From Flavobacterium lacustre (GTDB lineage: Bacteria > Bacteroidota > Bacteroidia > Flavobacteriales > Flavobacteriaceae), in assembly GCF_027474525.2 (NCBI RefSeq), contig NZ_CP114882.2:3348001-3412000 (forward strand): 64,000 nt of DNA, read 5' to 3'. Position numbers and translations under genes: made by a program. Below are positions 17,279-26,993 of this stretch, piece after piece; position 1 is the stretch's first letter, and every line of letters begins with the position of its first letter. The notes beneath the pieces are model-generated. The model did no database searches, was not told the DNA's origin, and saw only the letters and a program-made list of their open reading frames with translations.

Positions 17279-17286
17279 TAACTTTG
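17279..17286 (+). promoter_or_regulatory. Bacteroidota -7 element directly before the DUF1543 gene
   Basis: TAACTTTG matches TAnnTTTG and ends only five bases before the ATG at 17292. Transcription would then begin at or very close to the start codon, implying a leaderless or nearly leaderless mRNA. Confidence 0.45.
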
Positions 17287-17291
17287 TAAAT

Positions 17292-17861
17292 ATGAAAGAG
17301 AAACTCAAATTATACATGGTAATGCTGGGCTGCACGCCCAAAGGTCGTTTTACGGAACAACATGATATTTTTTTCGGAATTGGTTATTCTCTAAAAGAAT
17401 TAATCCCGAAAATGAATCTTTTTTGGCCTGAAGCCAAAGGGAAAATACATATTGATGCGTGGCGGGAAGTTACTGCAGTTGATGATTTTGCTATTGAAAT
17501 TGTTTCTAAGACTGACTTTTCTGCTTCTAATACCGAAAAACTATTCTTCATCAATCTGGGTGGATACAAAGAAAACGAATTTGAAGAATACCATTATAAA
17601 ACGCTAACTGTTGCCGAAAACATGGCATTGGCTTCGAAAAAAGCGAAGTCCAGCACTTTTTACAAACATTTTGGCTTCAAAGGAGCCACATCACATATTG
17701 ACGACAAATACGGAATTGATGTAGATGATATTTATAATGTAACCGATATCTTAGCTCCAGATTACAAATCACAATTCGCTATTAAAATCACCAAATCAGA
17801 AACACCTTTAGAAGCAGACGCTATGCAAATTGGTTATTTGAAATTGGATAAAATTCTATAG
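17292..17861 (+). CDS. DUF1543 domain-containing protein
   Basis: This 189-residue soluble protein has two similar halves, as in DUF1543 proteins. It begins KLKLYMVMLGCTPKGRFTEQHDIFFGIGYSL, with the characteristic MLGxxPxGRxTEQHDxFFGI signature at about 9-27, and then KIHIDAWREVTAVDDF. A second copy-like region includes LFFINLGGYKENEFEEYHYK and KHFGFKGATSHIDDKYGIDVDDIYNV. The biochemical role of the family is not known to me. It is a single-gene unit between a probable leaderless promoter and a strong terminator. Confidence 0.82.
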   Translation: MKEKLKLYMVMLGCTPKGRFTEQHDIFFGIGYSLKELIPKMNLFWPEAKGKIHIDAWREVTAVDDFAIEIVSKTDFSASNTEKLFFINLGGYKENEFEEYHYKTLTVAENMALASKKAKSSTFYKHFGFKGATSHIDDKYGIDVDDIYNVTDILAPDYKSQFAIKITKSETPLEADAMQIGYLKLDKIL

Positions 17862-17895
17862 TCGAAATATTTTCCTATTTATTACATTAAACTAC

Positions 17896-17927
17896 AAAAA
17901 GACCTCTCACCCGAAAGGTCTTTTTTG
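17896..17927 (+). terminator. Intrinsic terminator after the DUF1543 gene
   Basis: AAAGACCT and AGGTCTTT pair around CTCACCCGAA, followed by a T-run. Confidence 0.85.
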
Positions 17928-18160
17928 TTTTTAAGCCCAATCATTAGTATGTAACTGAAACACCATTATTTCTCTTTTCCCAAATGGAACCACATCAACA
18001 CATTTACCCACAATCTATACTAAATTAACTTTCGCAACCCTATATCGATATCGCAATGACAAAATAGTGTCTAAATCAGAAAATACTGCTCTATTACTAC
18101 GTTAATTGTTAAAGTACATTTACCGCAGTGATTTTAACTATTAATTTAAAAACCAGAATT

Positions 18161-18559
18161 ATGAAAAACATTTTAAAATTGAGTTTATTGTTGGTAGTAG
18201 CAATGACTAGTGTAAGTACGTATGCAATTGATGGTGATTTTTTACTAAATGTAAAAAAAGGAAATGGCAATGAAATTAGCTTTTCTCTAAATGGACTTCA
18301 AAAAGTCACAGTCTTTATTTATGACGATGAGAATAATCTAATTTATACCGAGAAAGCAGCCGGTGAAAAAGGAATTTTAAAAACCTATAATTTAGATGAA
18401 TTTCCTATTGGCACCTACTATTTGGTTGTAGAAAACAATCTGAAAAAAGTGAAACATGAAATTGTTATTTCTGAACAAAAAACAATTTTGACTACAAAAG
18501 CAGTTTCGGAAATCTACAAACCGACCTTGAAAAAACAAAATGTAGCCGATGTTAATTAA
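18161..18559 (+). CDS. Small secreted protein of unknown function
   Basis: The ATG at 18161 is chosen because it opens a clean signal peptide (MKNILKLSLLLVVAMTSVSTYA). A longer reading from 18128 would only add MILTINLKTRI. The mature protein of about 110 residues is a single beta-sandwich-like domain: NEISFSLNGLQKVTVFIYDDENNLIY, then GTYYLVVENNLKKVKHEIVIS. This is the layout of short Bacteroidota secreted proteins such as DUF3244 or the Por sorting-type beta domains. It lacks the conserved sorting motif, so the family is uncertain. It is exported and transcribed alone, with a terminator just after. Confidence 0.72.
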   Translation: MKNILKLSLLLVVAMTSVSTYAIDGDFLLNVKKGNGNEISFSLNGLQKVTVFIYDDENNLIYTEKAAGEKGILKTYNLDEFPIGTYYLVVENNLKKVKHEIVISEQKTILTTKAVSEIYKPTLKKQNVADVN

Positions 18560-18594
18560 TTCACCTCAGAACAGGAAAATTGAATTTAATGTGT

Positions 18595-18634
18595 AAGAGG
18601 CTTTCTTTAAAGATAAAGAAAGCCTCTTTTTTGT
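18595..18634 (+). terminator. Intrinsic terminator after the small secreted protein gene
   Basis: AAGAGGCTTTCTTTA pairs with TAAAGAAAGCCTCTT around AAGA, followed by a T-run. The stem of about 15 bases has the T-run on the plus strand only. Confidence 0.87.
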
Positions 18635-18692
18635 TCTAAATATTACTTCAAATTGAACTCAAGTGAGATTCGTTTGGTACAATTTATTCCTT

Positions 18693-21600
18693 TTACATGT
18701 TTCTTCTGTATTGCCCGCCTACTTCAAACAAAGCGGCCGTAATTTGTCCCAACGAACACACTTTGGTCGCTTCCATTAAATGTTCGAATAAGTTTTCATT
18801 TTTAATGGCTGCATCTTGTATTGCTTTCAATTGCTCGTTGACTTTGTCCTGATTTGACTGATGCAAATTATTCAACATCGTAATTTGATATTGTTTTTCT
18901 TCTTCGGTGGCGCGAATTACTTCGGCTGGAATTACTGTTGGAGACCCTTTGGAACTCAAAAAAGTATTTACTCCGATAATCGGGAACTCACCCGTATGCT
19001 TTAGCGTTTCATAATACAAACTTTCCTCTTGAATTTTAGAACGTTGATACATGGTTTCCATTGCACCAAGCACACCACCGCGTTCGGTGATTCTATCAAA
19101 TTCCTGTAAAACTGCAGCTTCCACTAAATCTGTCAGTTCTTCGATAATGAAAGCACCTTGAATTGGGTTTTCGTTTTTCGCCAAACCTAATTCTTTATTG
19201 ATAATCAACTGAATCGCCATGGCACGACGTACAGATTCTTCTGTAGGCGTGGTGATTGCTTCATCATACGCATTGGTGTGCAATGAATTACAGTTGTCAT
19301 AAATTGCATACAAGGCTTGCAAAGTCGTACGAATATCATTGAAATCTATTTCCTGTGCGTGCAAAGAACGGCCGGAAGTTTGAATATGGTACTTCAACAT
19401 TTGTGCCCGTTCGTTAGCGCCATATTTATTTTTCATGGCTTTCGCCCAAATTTTTCGTGCTACACGACCAATAACGGCATATTCCGGATCAACACCATTT
19501 GAAAAGAAGAACGATAAGTTTGGTCCAAAATCATTGATATTCATTCCACGACTCAAATAATATTCCACATACGTGAAACCATTCGATAGTGTGAAAGCCA
19601 ATTGCGTGATTGGATTTGCACCTGCTTCGGCAATGTGATACCCAGAAATAGAAACCGAATAGAAATTTCTAACATTCTTAGTAATGAAATATTCCTGCAC
19701 ATCACCCATTAATCGCAATGCAAATTCAGTCGAGAAAATACAGGTATTCTGTGCCTGATCTTCTTTCAAAATATCAGCCTGAACCGTTCCACGAACTTGA
19801 GACAACGTTCTTGCTTTGATCTCATCATACACTTCCAAAGGCAAAACCTGATCTCCGGTTACACCCAAAAGCATCAAACCTAAACCGTTATTTCCTTCCG
19901 GTAAATCACCTTGGTAATGTGGTCTTTCGACACCTTTATCTGCGTATATTTTATTAATTTTTAATTCAACTTCTTTTTCAAGATTATTTTCTTTGATGTA
20001 CAATTCACATTGCTGATCAATCGCCGCATTCATAAAAAACCCTAATAACATAGGTGCTGGTCCATTAATAGTCATACTGACAGATGTCATGGCGTGAACC
20101 AAATCAAAACCGGAGTATAATTTTTTGGCATCATCCAAACAACAAATAGAAACTCCGGCATTACCAATTTTTCCATAAATATCAGGTCGTATATGCGGGT
20201 CGTTTCCGTATAAAGTCACACTGTCAAAAGCAGTTGACAATCGTTTTGCGGGTAATCCCGCGCTTACATAATGAAAGCGTTTGTTGGTTCTTTCCGGTCC
20301 GCCCTCTCCAGCAAACATTCGAGAAGGATCTTCTCCTTCACGTTTAAAAGGATACAATCCAGCGGTAAACGGAAATTCTCCAGGAACATTTTCCTGCAGA
20401 CACCAACGTAAAATATCACCCCAAGCTTTGAACTTAGGTAACGCAATTTTCGGGATTTGAGAATGCGAAAGTGACTCTGTGTGCGTAGCCATTTTTATTT
20501 CTCTGTCACGAACTTTAAACGTATAAACTGGATTCTTGTACTTGTTTACTTTCTCGTCCCAAGTCAAAATGATTTCCCAATTATACGGATCTAAATCCAT
20601 TTTTACTTTATCAAATTGATTCAGCAATAGATTGATGAAAATTTTATCTTCAATAGCACCCGGTTTTTCTATTTCTAAAGCCGTTGGTAAAACGGAATCT
20701 TCATTAATTCCAACTTTATTCAATTCCGGAATTTTTTTAGCAACCGATTCAATCGTTTTAAAAATTCCGTATAATTTTTGAGCAACTTGTTCTTGGCTCA
20801 CCGCAGTAATATCATATTTCCGGTTACTTTCGGCAATTTCAGATAAATAACGCGTTCTGTGTGGCGGAATGACATAGATTTTCTCACTCATTTCGCGAGT
20901 AATTTTGAAGGTTGATTTCAAATCAGAATTTGTTTTCTCAACAATTTTATCCATGATTGCTTTGTAAAGCGTATTCATTCCGGGATCATTAAACTGCGAA
21001 GCAATCGTCCCGAAAACAGGTAAAGTGTCTAAATTTGAGTCCCAAAGATTATGATTGCGCTGGTATTGCTTTTTAACATCCCGAATCGCATCTAATGCCC
21101 CGCGTTTATCAAATTTATTTATGGCTACTAAATCGGCAAAATCAAGCATATCGATTTTTTCCAATTGGGTTGCAGCACCAAATTCAGGTGTCATGACATA
21201 CAAAGAAACATCCGAATGATCCATAATTTCCGTATCAGATTGACCTATTCCGGAAGTTTCAAGGATAATAATGTCGTATTGTGCGGCTTTCAAAACCTGA
21301 ATTGCTTCTTCAACATATTTAGACAAAGCCAAATTTGATTGTCGAGTAGCCAAAGAACGCATGTAAACCCTAGGATTATTGATGGCATTCATCCGGATTC
21401 TATCGCCCAAAAGTGCACCACCTGTTTTCCTTTTGGAAGGATCTACCGAAATTAATCCAATCGTTTTTTCAGGAAAATCAATCAAAAAACGGCGTACTAA
21501 CTCATCAACCAAAGATGATTTTCCAGCGCCGCCAGTTCCTGTAATTCCTAAAACGGGTGTTTTACTGGTTTTATTTTTATTGTGAATTGTATCTAAAATA

Positions 21601-22145
21601 GGTTTTGCCACTTCGGGAAAATTTTCTGCCGAAGAGATAATTCTGGCAATAGCCCTAGGATTTTTATCTTCAAGATGATTCATTTCATCTTTCAGAACGT
21701 CCCCAATTGCATAATCTGAACGTTGTACCAAGTCATTTATCATGCCTTGCAATCCCATTGCTCGACCATCATCCGGAGCATAAATTCTTGCAATGCCATA
21801 TTCTTGTAATTCCGCTATTTCCGAAGGCAAAATAACACCACCGCCACCGCCAAATATTTTAATATGCCCTGCTCCTTTTTCTTTAAGCAAGTCATACATA
21901 TATTTAAAATATTCGTTGTGTCCTCCTTGATATGAAGTCAAAGCTATCGCATTCGCATCCTCCTGAATAGCTGTATTCACGACTTCCTCAACACTACGGT
22001 CATGACCCAAATGAATCACTTCAACCCCGGTTGACTGAATAATTCTCCTCATGATATTAATCGCGGCATCGTGACCGTCAAAAAGTGACGCTGCAGTTAC
22101 AATTCTTACTTTATTGACAGGGACATACGGTTTTATTGGTTCCAT
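18693..22145 (-). CDS. icmF: Fused isobutyryl-CoA mutase (IcmF)
   Basis: The protein has 1150 residues in the IcmF order. An N-terminal B12-binding domain spans about 10-145 ([15 protein letters not shown] with the cobalt-ligand His25, then GGHNEYF and [12 protein letters not shown]). A MeaB-like P-loop GTPase spans about 195-420 (Walker [10 protein letters not shown] at 203-211, [40 protein letters not shown]). The mutase TIM barrel follows from about 560 ([40 protein letters not shown]). IcmF interconverts isobutyryl-CoA and n-butyryl-CoA using adenosylcobalamin, with the G-protein domain guarding the cofactor. Sequences around the substrate pocket are IcmF-like rather than methylmalonyl-CoA mutase-like. 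Many annotations call it methylmalonyl-CoA mutase. It is transcribed alone. Confidence 0.93.
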   Translation of the reverse strand: MEPIKPYVPVNKVRIVTAASLFDGHDAAINIMRRIIQSTGVEVIHLGHDRSVEEVVNTAIQEDANAIALTSYQGGHNEYFKYMYDLLKEKGAGHIKIFGGGGGVILPSEIAELQEYGIARIYAPDDGRAMGLQGMINDLVQRSDYAIGDVLKDEMNHLEDKNPRAIARIISSAENFPEVAKPILDTIHNKNKTSKTPVLGITGTGGAGKSSLVDELVRRFLIDFPEKTIGLISVDPSKRKTGGALLGDRIRMNAINNPRVYMRSLATRQSNLALSKYVEEAIQVLKAAQYDIIILETSGIGQSDTEIMDHSDVSLYVMTPEFGAATQLEKIDMLDFADLVAINKFDKRGALDAIRDVKKQYQRNHNLWDSNLDTLPVFGTIASQFNDPGMNTLYKAIMDKIVEKTNSDLKSTFKITREMSEKIYVIPPHRTRYLSEIAESNRKYDITAVSQEQVAQKLYGIFKTIESVAKKIPELNKVGINEDSVLPTALEIEKPGAIEDKIFINLLLNQFDKVKMDLDPYNWEIILTWDEKVNKYKNPVYTFKVRDREIKMATHTESLSHSQIPKIALPKFKAWGDILRWCLQENVPGEFPFTAGLYPFKREGEDPSRMFAGEGGPERTNKRFHYVSAGLPAKRLSTAFDSVTLYGNDPHIRPDIYGKIGNAGVSICCLDDAKKLYSGFDLVHAMTSVSMTINGPAPMLLGFFMNAAIDQQCELYIKENNLEKEVELKINKIYADKGVERPHYQGDLPEGNNGLGLMLLGVTGDQVLPLEVYDEIKARTLSQVRGTVQADILKEDQAQNTCIFSTEFALRLMGDVQEYFITKNVRNFYSVSISGYHIAEAGANPITQLAFTLSNGFTYVEYYLSRGMNINDFGPNLSFFFSNGVDPEYAVIGRVARKIWAKAMKNKYGANERAQMLKYHIQTSGRSLHAQEIDFNDIRTTLQALYAIYDNCNSLHTNAYDEAITTPTEESVRRAMAIQLIINKELGLAKNENPIQGAFIIEELTDLVEAAVLQEFDRITERGGVLGAMETMYQRSKIQEESLYYETLKHTGEFPIIGVNTFLSSKGSPTVIPAEVIRATEEEKQYQITMLNNLHQSNQDKVNEQLKAIQDAAIKNENLFEHLMEATKVCSLGQITAALFEVGGQYRRNM

Positions 22146-22219
22146 TTTACGAATATGATAATTTAAAGACGCAATTTACGTTATTTTTTAAAATTTAATC
22201 AACATAACTTCTTATTATT

Positions 22220-22272
22220 GATTAAAAGTAACATTATTAAAAGATTTTACATCAACAAAGTTACTTTTAATC
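22220..22272. repeat. 13-base perfect inverted repeat between icmF and the DUF4197 gene
   Basis: GATTAAAAGTAAC (22220-22232) is mirrored exactly by GTTACTTTTAATC (22260-22272) with 27 bases between. It is not followed by a T-run, so it is not a normal terminator. It lies in the divergent promoter space, 75 bases from icmF and 113 from the other gene. It may be an operator pair or a leader hairpin. Confidence 0.6.
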
Positions 22273-22384
22273 CCCTTGATACTATACAATAAAAGCAGAA
22301 GATGTAACTATTTTTATTTTATAAGAAATATGGCTTCATTTTTGAGTAAAACGTATCTTTAAAACTTATAAAAAACGACATCAA

Positions 22385-23098
22385 ATGAAACGAATTTTAA
22401 TCGTAACGATTCTTCTATCCATAACTTTCTCGAGTTGTGCCGAAATGCAACAAGTCATCAATCAATTTCCACAAATACAAGGCATAGGCGGTGTTGATGT
22501 TTCCGGTGGATTAAAAGAAGCACTTAACAACGGAATTTCAAAACAAGTGACTAAGTTAACCGCAACCGATGGGTTTTACAAAAACGAAGCGGTAAAAATT
22601 CTATTGCCGGACGAATTGAAGAAAGTAGATTCCGGATTGCGAAAAATAGGATTAAGTTCACTTGCTGACGAAGGATTAAAAGTCCTTAATCGTGCTGCCG
22701 AAGATGCCGTAAAAGAAGCAACTCCTATATTTGTGAATGCTGTAGTAAACATGAGTTTTTCTGACGCAACGACTATCTTGATGGGCAATGAAAGTGCCGC
22801 AACCCAATATTTAGAAAACAGCACTTCGACTGCTTTGTACGGAAAATTTAATCCTGTAATACAAAATTCATTCCGTAAAGTGGGCGCAGATAAAGTATGG
22901 AGTAATATCATAACAAAATACAACAACATTCCCCTTGTAAAAAAAGTAAATCCGGATTTGACAGATTATGTCACGAATCAAGCCATGCAAGGTGTTTTTA
23001 AAATGATTGCGGTTGAAGAAAAAAACATCAGAACTAATTTGAGTTCCAGAACCTCTCCGTTATTACAGAAAGTATTTGCTATGCAAGACCATAAATAA
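22385..23098 (+). CDS. DUF4197 family lipoprotein
   Basis: The protein has 237 residues. A lipoprotein signal ends FSSC with the modified cysteine at 18. The rest matches DUF4197, a helical family found in many Gram-negative bacteria: GGLKEALNNGISKQVTKLTATDGFYKN near residues 40-66, then VKILLPDELKKVDSGLRKIG, a central FVNAVVNMSFSDATTILMG, and TALYGKFNPVIQNSFRKVGADKVWSNI. The role of the family is unknown to me. It sits divergently from icmF with a strong inverted repeat between them and stands alone as a transcript. Confidence 0.87.
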   Translation: MKRILIVTILLSITFSSCAEMQQVINQFPQIQGIGGVDVSGGLKEALNNGISKQVTKLTATDGFYKNEAVKILLPDELKKVDSGLRKIGLSSLADEGLKVLNRAAEDAVKEATPIFVNAVVNMSFSDATTILMGNESAATQYLENSTSTALYGKFNPVIQNSFRKVGADKVWSNIITKYNNIPLVKKVNPDLTDYVTNQAMQGVFKMIAVEEKNIRTNLSSRTSPLLQKVFAMQDHK

Positions 23099-23203
23099 TG
23101 AGTTTATTTGTTTTGAAATAACGTTGAAAAGCTATAGCATTCTCATCTGACACTTTATAACACAAAATACTTCAACAGCATTTTTTTTACAAAAAAATAG
23201 GAT

Positions 23204-23211
23204 TAATTTTG
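23204..23211 (+). promoter_or_regulatory. Bacteroidota -7 element for purU
   Basis: TAATTTTG matches TAnnTTTG, 76 bases before the ATG at 23288. Confidence 0.4.
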
Positions 23212-23287
23212 AAGAAATATTTTGAAAAACAAACAGCTTTAATTCTGATATTTGATAAAATCGGGATTAGTGCCAAAAATAAACAGC

Positions 23288-24142
23288 ATGCAAAAGATTA
23301 CAATACTTATACATTGCGAGGATCAAAAAGCAATAATCGCATCAGTAACTAATTATATCGCCTCTATTGATGGTAATATCATTTATTTAGACCAGCATGT
23401 TGATGCTGATGAAAACGTATTTTTCATGCGTTTAGAATGTGAATTCAGTGCTAAAAATTGGGATTTAGAAGCTATAAAAATTGATTTCCAAACCCATTTA
23501 GCCAATCCGTTTAATATGTCTTGGGAAATGTATACACAAGAACATAAACCCAGAATGGCTTTGTTTGTTTCTAAATACGATCATTGTTTGTATGACATTT
23601 TAGGACGATACAGTGCCGGCGAATTACCGCTCGAAATCCCTTTAATTGTCAGCAATCACGAGGATTTAAAATCGGTTGCGGAACGTTTTTCCATACCGTT
23701 TCATTATGTGCCTTTCACCAAGGAAATTAAAAGAGAAGGAGAACAAAAACAAATTGATTTATTGAAGGAATATGAGGTTGACTTTATCGTTTTGGCGCGG
23801 TATATGCAAATCATTACGCCTAATTTAATTGCGCTTTATAAAAATCAAATCATCAACATTCACCATTCGTTTTTACCTGCATTTCCTGGAGCGAAACCGT
23901 ATCATTCCGCTTTTAAACGTGGAGTAAAAATCATTGGTGCCACTAGTCACTATGTCACCGAAGGATTGGATGAAGGACCAATTATTGAACAAGATATTGC
24001 TCGAGTTACCCACAGTCACTCTATTGAGGATTTCATTATGAAAGGACGAGATTTGGAGCGTATGGTTTTGGCACGAGCCATCAAATTGCATGCAGAACGA
24101 AAAACGATGGTCTACAACAATAAAACGGTAGTTTTCTCTTAG
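23288..24142 (+). CDS. purU: Formyltetrahydrofolate deformylase
   Basis: The protein has 284 residues from the ATG at 23288. A TTG-started reading from 23252 adds only 12 poorly conserved residues. An N-terminal ACT domain (about 1-85: QKITILIHCEDQKAIIASVTNYI) precedes a formyltransferase-like catalytic domain (about 90-284). The hydrolase site shows NIHHSFLPAFPGAKPYHSAF and the VTEGLDEGPIIEQD segment, which supply the family's Asn, His and Asp. PurU releases formate from 10-formyltetrahydrofolate, balancing one-carbon units and supplying formate for purine synthesis. The ACT domain suggests control by glycine or methionine, known for the E. coli enzyme. It is followed by folE but separated from it by about 220 bases. 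Confidence 0.93.
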   Translation: MQKITILIHCEDQKAIIASVTNYIASIDGNIIYLDQHVDADENVFFMRLECEFSAKNWDLEAIKIDFQTHLANPFNMSWEMYTQEHKPRMALFVSKYDHCLYDILGRYSAGELPLEIPLIVSNHEDLKSVAERFSIPFHYVPFTKEIKREGEQKQIDLLKEYEVDFIVLARYMQIITPNLIALYKNQIINIHHSFLPAFPGAKPYHSAFKRGVKIIGATSHYVTEGLDEGPIIEQDIARVTHSHSIEDFIMKGRDLERMVLARAIKLHAERKTMVYNNKTVVFS

Positions 24143-24360
24143 AACCCCTTTTGAATCAAGCGATTAAACGCTAATTATCTGAGTTTGATTTTCAGGTATA
24201 GAATCAGACAAAATGTAAAGCAACATTTCAAGACTGGGATCGATTCAAAAACGAGTCTTTTGCCGCGTGATTAAATAGTAGACCCGATAGAAAATGTTTC
24301 CTATTTATTAATTATCTTTACCCCTTAAATTTACATACCCAATATAACAGTAGCTTTTTA

Positions 24361-25032
24361 ATGATAAATAACGAAGAATTTCAAGACGAAATAGGAAACA
24401 ATCATGTTAGTACTAATGCGCAAAATCCAGTTCGAGAGGATGCTTTTGCTATTACTGATGAAGAAAAAATTGAAAAAATAAAAAAAGATGTCGAAAATAT
24501 TCTGCTTACCCTTGGAATGGATTTGACGGACGACAGCTTAAAAGGCACGCCAAATCGTGTGGCAAAAATGTTTGTGAAGGAAATTTTTGGAGGCTTGAAT
24601 CCTGCCAAAAAACCAAAAGCATCCACTTTTGACAATAATTACAAATATGGCGAAATGTTGGTTGAAAAAAACATCATTGTTTATTCGACTTGTGAGCATC
24701 ATTTGTTACCTATTATAGGAAGAGCACATGTGGCTTATATTTCGAAAGGAAGCGTAATCGGACTTTCGAAAATGAATCGAATTGTTGAATATTATGCCAA
24801 AAGACCTCAAGTTCAAGAGCGCTTGACGATGCAAATTGTTCAGGAATTGCAAATTGCTTTGGGTACTGAAGATGTTGCTTGTGTCATTGATGCCAAACAT
24901 CTTTGTGTGAATTCAAGAGGAATCAGCGATATTGAAAGTAGCACGGTCACTTCAGAATTTGGCGGAAAATTTAAAGATGTCCAAACTAAAAGAGAGTTTT
25001 TGGATTACATTAAATTAGAAACTAAATTTTAA
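24361..25032 (+). CDS. folE: GTP cyclohydrolase I
   Basis: This 223-residue protein catalyses the first step of tetrahydrofolate and pterin synthesis, GTP to dihydroneopterin triphosphate. Zinc ligands are visible in STCEHHLLPIIG (Cys111, His114) and AKHLCVNSRG (Cys near 182). Also present are TPNRVAKMFVKEIFGGL near 63-79, VIGLSKMNRIVEYYAKRPQVQERLT near 132-156, and the C-terminal SSTVTSEFGGKF. The first 35 residues are an acidic, family-variable extension. Downstream, cysS follows after a conserved RNA-like element. Confidence 0.96.
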   Translation: MINNEEFQDEIGNNHVSTNAQNPVREDAFAITDEEKIEKIKKDVENILLTLGMDLTDDSLKGTPNRVAKMFVKEIFGGLNPAKKPKASTFDNNYKYGEMLVEKNIIVYSTCEHHLLPIIGRAHVAYISKGSVIGLSKMNRIVEYYAKRPQVQERLTMQIVQELQIALGTEDVACVIDAKHLCVNSRGISDIESSTVTSEFGGKFKDVQTKREFLDYIKLETKF

Positions 25033-25064
25033 TTATAAAATAAAATCCATTTAGTACTACTAAA

Positions 25065-25134
25065 CCCTAGCCCTGATGGAAGCGGCATCCCACGCTTTTT
25101 TGCGTGGATACAGCGTACAGCAGGAAATAGCTCC
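25065..25134 (+). ncRNA. Structured intergenic element, copy 2 (possible Flavo-1-like RNA)
   Basis: The element reads CCCTAGCCCTGATGGAAGCG at its 5' end and ACAGCAGGAAATAGCTCC at its 3' end. Between them CCACGC (25090-25095) pairs with GCGTGG (25102-25107) across a T-rich loop. Both ends are shared with 3985-4127. I recall this AGCCCTGAT...GCAGGAAATAGCTCC pattern as widespread in Flavobacteria between genes. It may correspond to the Flavo-1 RNA motif, whose function is unknown. It ends 13 bases before the cysS ATG, so it could affect translation of cysS. Confidence 0.6.
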
Positions 25135-25147
25135 AAAAAAAATAAAA

Positions 25148-26626
25148 ATGCCATTATATAGCAGCCAATCCCTAAAAATATACAATTCTCTTTCGGGAGA
25201 AAAGGAGACTTTTAAACCCATTCATGAAGGCAATGTTGGAATGTATGTTTGCGGACCAACGGTTTACAGCAATGTACATCTTGGAAATGTGCGAACGTTT
25301 ATGTCATTTGACGTGATATTCAGGTATTTTTTGCATTTGGATTATAAAGTTCGTTACGTTCGAAACATAACGGATGTAGGGCATATTGTAGATGATGTGG
25401 ATGAAGGTGAGGATAAAATTGCCAAAAAAGCACGTTTGGAACAGCTGGAACCTATGGAAGTGGTGCAGCGTTATACGGTAGATTTTCATGAAATACTGAG
25501 TGCTTTTAATTTTTTGCCTCCAAGTATTGAACCTACTGCAACCGGACATATTATTGAGCAAATTGAAATCATCAAAAAAATAATTGATAAAGGAATTGGT
25601 TATGAAGCCAATGGTTCTGTTTATTTTGATGTGGTAAAATTCAATGAAACCAATCATTACGGAGTATTGAGCGGCCGAAATATTGAAGACATGCTGGCTA
25701 ATACGCGTGATCTTGACGGACAGTCTGACAAAAGAAACCCACAAGATTTTGCCCTTTGGAAAAAAGCGGAACCGCAACATATTATGCGTTGGCCTTCGCC
25801 ATGGAGCGATGGTTTTCCCGGTTGGCATTTAGAGTGTACCGCTATGAGCACTAAATATTTGGGCAATCATTTTGATATTCACGGAGGTGGAATGGACTTA
25901 AAATTTCCGCATCATGAATGTGAGATTGCACAAAATGAAGCGTGTACGGGTCAAACTCCAGTTAATTACTGGATGCATGCCAACATGTTGACTTTGAACG
26001 GTAAAAAAATGGCTAAATCTACCGGAAATAATATTTTACCAAGAGAGATTTTGACTGGTGAAAATACTATTTTGAGTAAAGCTTTTTCAGCATCGGTAGC
26101 GCGTTTCTTTATGTTACAAGCTCATTACAGAAGTATCCTTGATTTTTCTGACGATGCGATTGTAGCAGCCGAAAAAGGATACAAACGCTTGATGGAAGCG
26201 ATGGCTTCCTTAAAAGATATTTCGGTTGGAACTTCCAGTTCTATTGATATTCAATCGTGGAAACAATTGTGTTACGACGCCATGAATGACGATTTTAATA
26301 CACCGATTTTAATCGCACAATTATTTGAAGGCGTTCGCTTTGTCAATTTATTGAAAGAAGGAAAAGAAACCTTGAATGCTGAAGATTTAAACTCTTTTGC
26401 GAAAGTGATGAATGCTTTTGTATTTGCTGTTTTGGGTCTTGAAGACGAGAAAGTTTCTGACAGCAGTAATGACAAATTAGAAGGAACTATACATATGCTC
26501 ATTGAAATGAGAAAACAAGCGAGAGACAACAAGAATTTCGCTTTATCAGATCAAATACGAGACCAATTGATTGCCTTAGGTATTCAGTTGAAAGACGGAA
26601 AAGAAGGCACTACTTTTAGCCTATAG
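25148..26626 (+). CDS. cysS: Cysteinyl-tRNA synthetase
   Basis: The protein has 492 residues from the ATG at 25148. An upstream in-frame ATG at 25076 lies inside the conserved RNA-like element and would add 24 residues unlike any CysRS, so it is rejected. Class I signatures are [19 protein letters not shown] (HIGH-type HLGN) near residue 37 and [10 protein letters not shown] (KMSKS) near residue 282. Zinc ligands are the Cys of YVCGP and those in HLECTAMS and [11 protein letters not shown]. The C-terminal DALR-type and anticodon helices end in [16 protein letters not shown]. It charges tRNA(Cys). The yidD and lgt genes follow on the same strand. Confidence 0.96.
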   Translation: MPLYSSQSLKIYNSLSGEKETFKPIHEGNVGMYVCGPTVYSNVHLGNVRTFMSFDVIFRYFLHLDYKVRYVRNITDVGHIVDDVDEGEDKIAKKARLEQLEPMEVVQRYTVDFHEILSAFNFLPPSIEPTATGHIIEQIEIIKKIIDKGIGYEANGSVYFDVVKFNETNHYGVLSGRNIEDMLANTRDLDGQSDKRNPQDFALWKKAEPQHIMRWPSPWSDGFPGWHLECTAMSTKYLGNHFDIHGGGMDLKFPHHECEIAQNEACTGQTPVNYWMHANMLTLNGKKMAKSTGNNILPREILTGENTILSKAFSASVARFFMLQAHYRSILDFSDDAIVAAEKGYKRLMEAMASLKDISVGTSSSIDIQSWKQLCYDAMNDDFNTPILIAQLFEGVRFVNLLKEGKETLNAEDLNSFAKVMNAFVFAVLGLEDEKVSDSSNDKLEGTIHMLIEMRKQARDNKNFALSDQIRDQLIALGIQLKDGKEGTTFSL

Positions 26627-26679
26627 TTAGCAGATTTTAGCTTAGACTGGACCTAATTTTAAATTTGAATTTCTGGATT

Positions 26680-26928
26680 ATGGTATCAAAGATTATTGTT
26701 TATCCGTTTCTGCTTCTTGTTCGCTTTTACCAAGTGGCCATTTCGCCATTTACGCCAGCTGCCTGCCGATTTGAACCTACTTGTTCCTCGTACATGATTC
26801 AAGCGTTACAAACACATGGTTTGTTTTACGGAGGTTTTCTGGGAATGAAACGGATTCTGAGTTGTCATCCCTGGGGAAGAAGTGGTTATGATCCTGTTCC
26901 AAAAAAAAGGTGTAACCACAAACATTAA
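26680..26928 (+). CDS. yidD: Membrane protein insertion efficiency factor YidD
   Basis: The protein has 82 residues from the ATG at 26680. A TTG reading from 26665 would add MNFWI. The family signature is intact: an amphipathic N-terminal helix ([19 protein letters not shown]), then [43 protein letters not shown]. YidD is a small inner-membrane-associated protein that aids YidC-dependent insertion. In many bacteria it sits beside rnpA and yidC. Here it lies instead between cysS and lgt, as is common in Flavobacteria. Confidence 0.92.
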   Translation: MVSKIIVYPFLLLVRFYQVAISPFTPAACRFEPTCSSYMIQALQTHGLFYGGFLGMKRILSCHPWGRSGYDPVPKKRCNHKH

Positions 26929-26993
26929 CGTATTATAAGGATAAATTTTACATTAAATATTTATTTTTACATCACATAAAATAGAAATAATAA

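Noticed and set aside
18693..22145. Methylmalonyl-CoA mutase
   Set aside because: The N-terminal B12 domain followed by a MeaB-like G-protein domain and then the mutase barrel is the order of IcmF, and substrate-pocket segments are IcmF-like.
25076..25147. 24-residue N-terminal extension of CysRS
   Set aside because: It is the translation of a conserved noncoding element that also occurs elsewhere in the window, and it has no match to the CysRS N-terminus.
25304..25828. Open frame of 174 codons opposite cysS
   Set aside because: The plus strand encodes an unmistakable CysRS across the whole interval, and the opposite frame has no recognisable domain or start signal.
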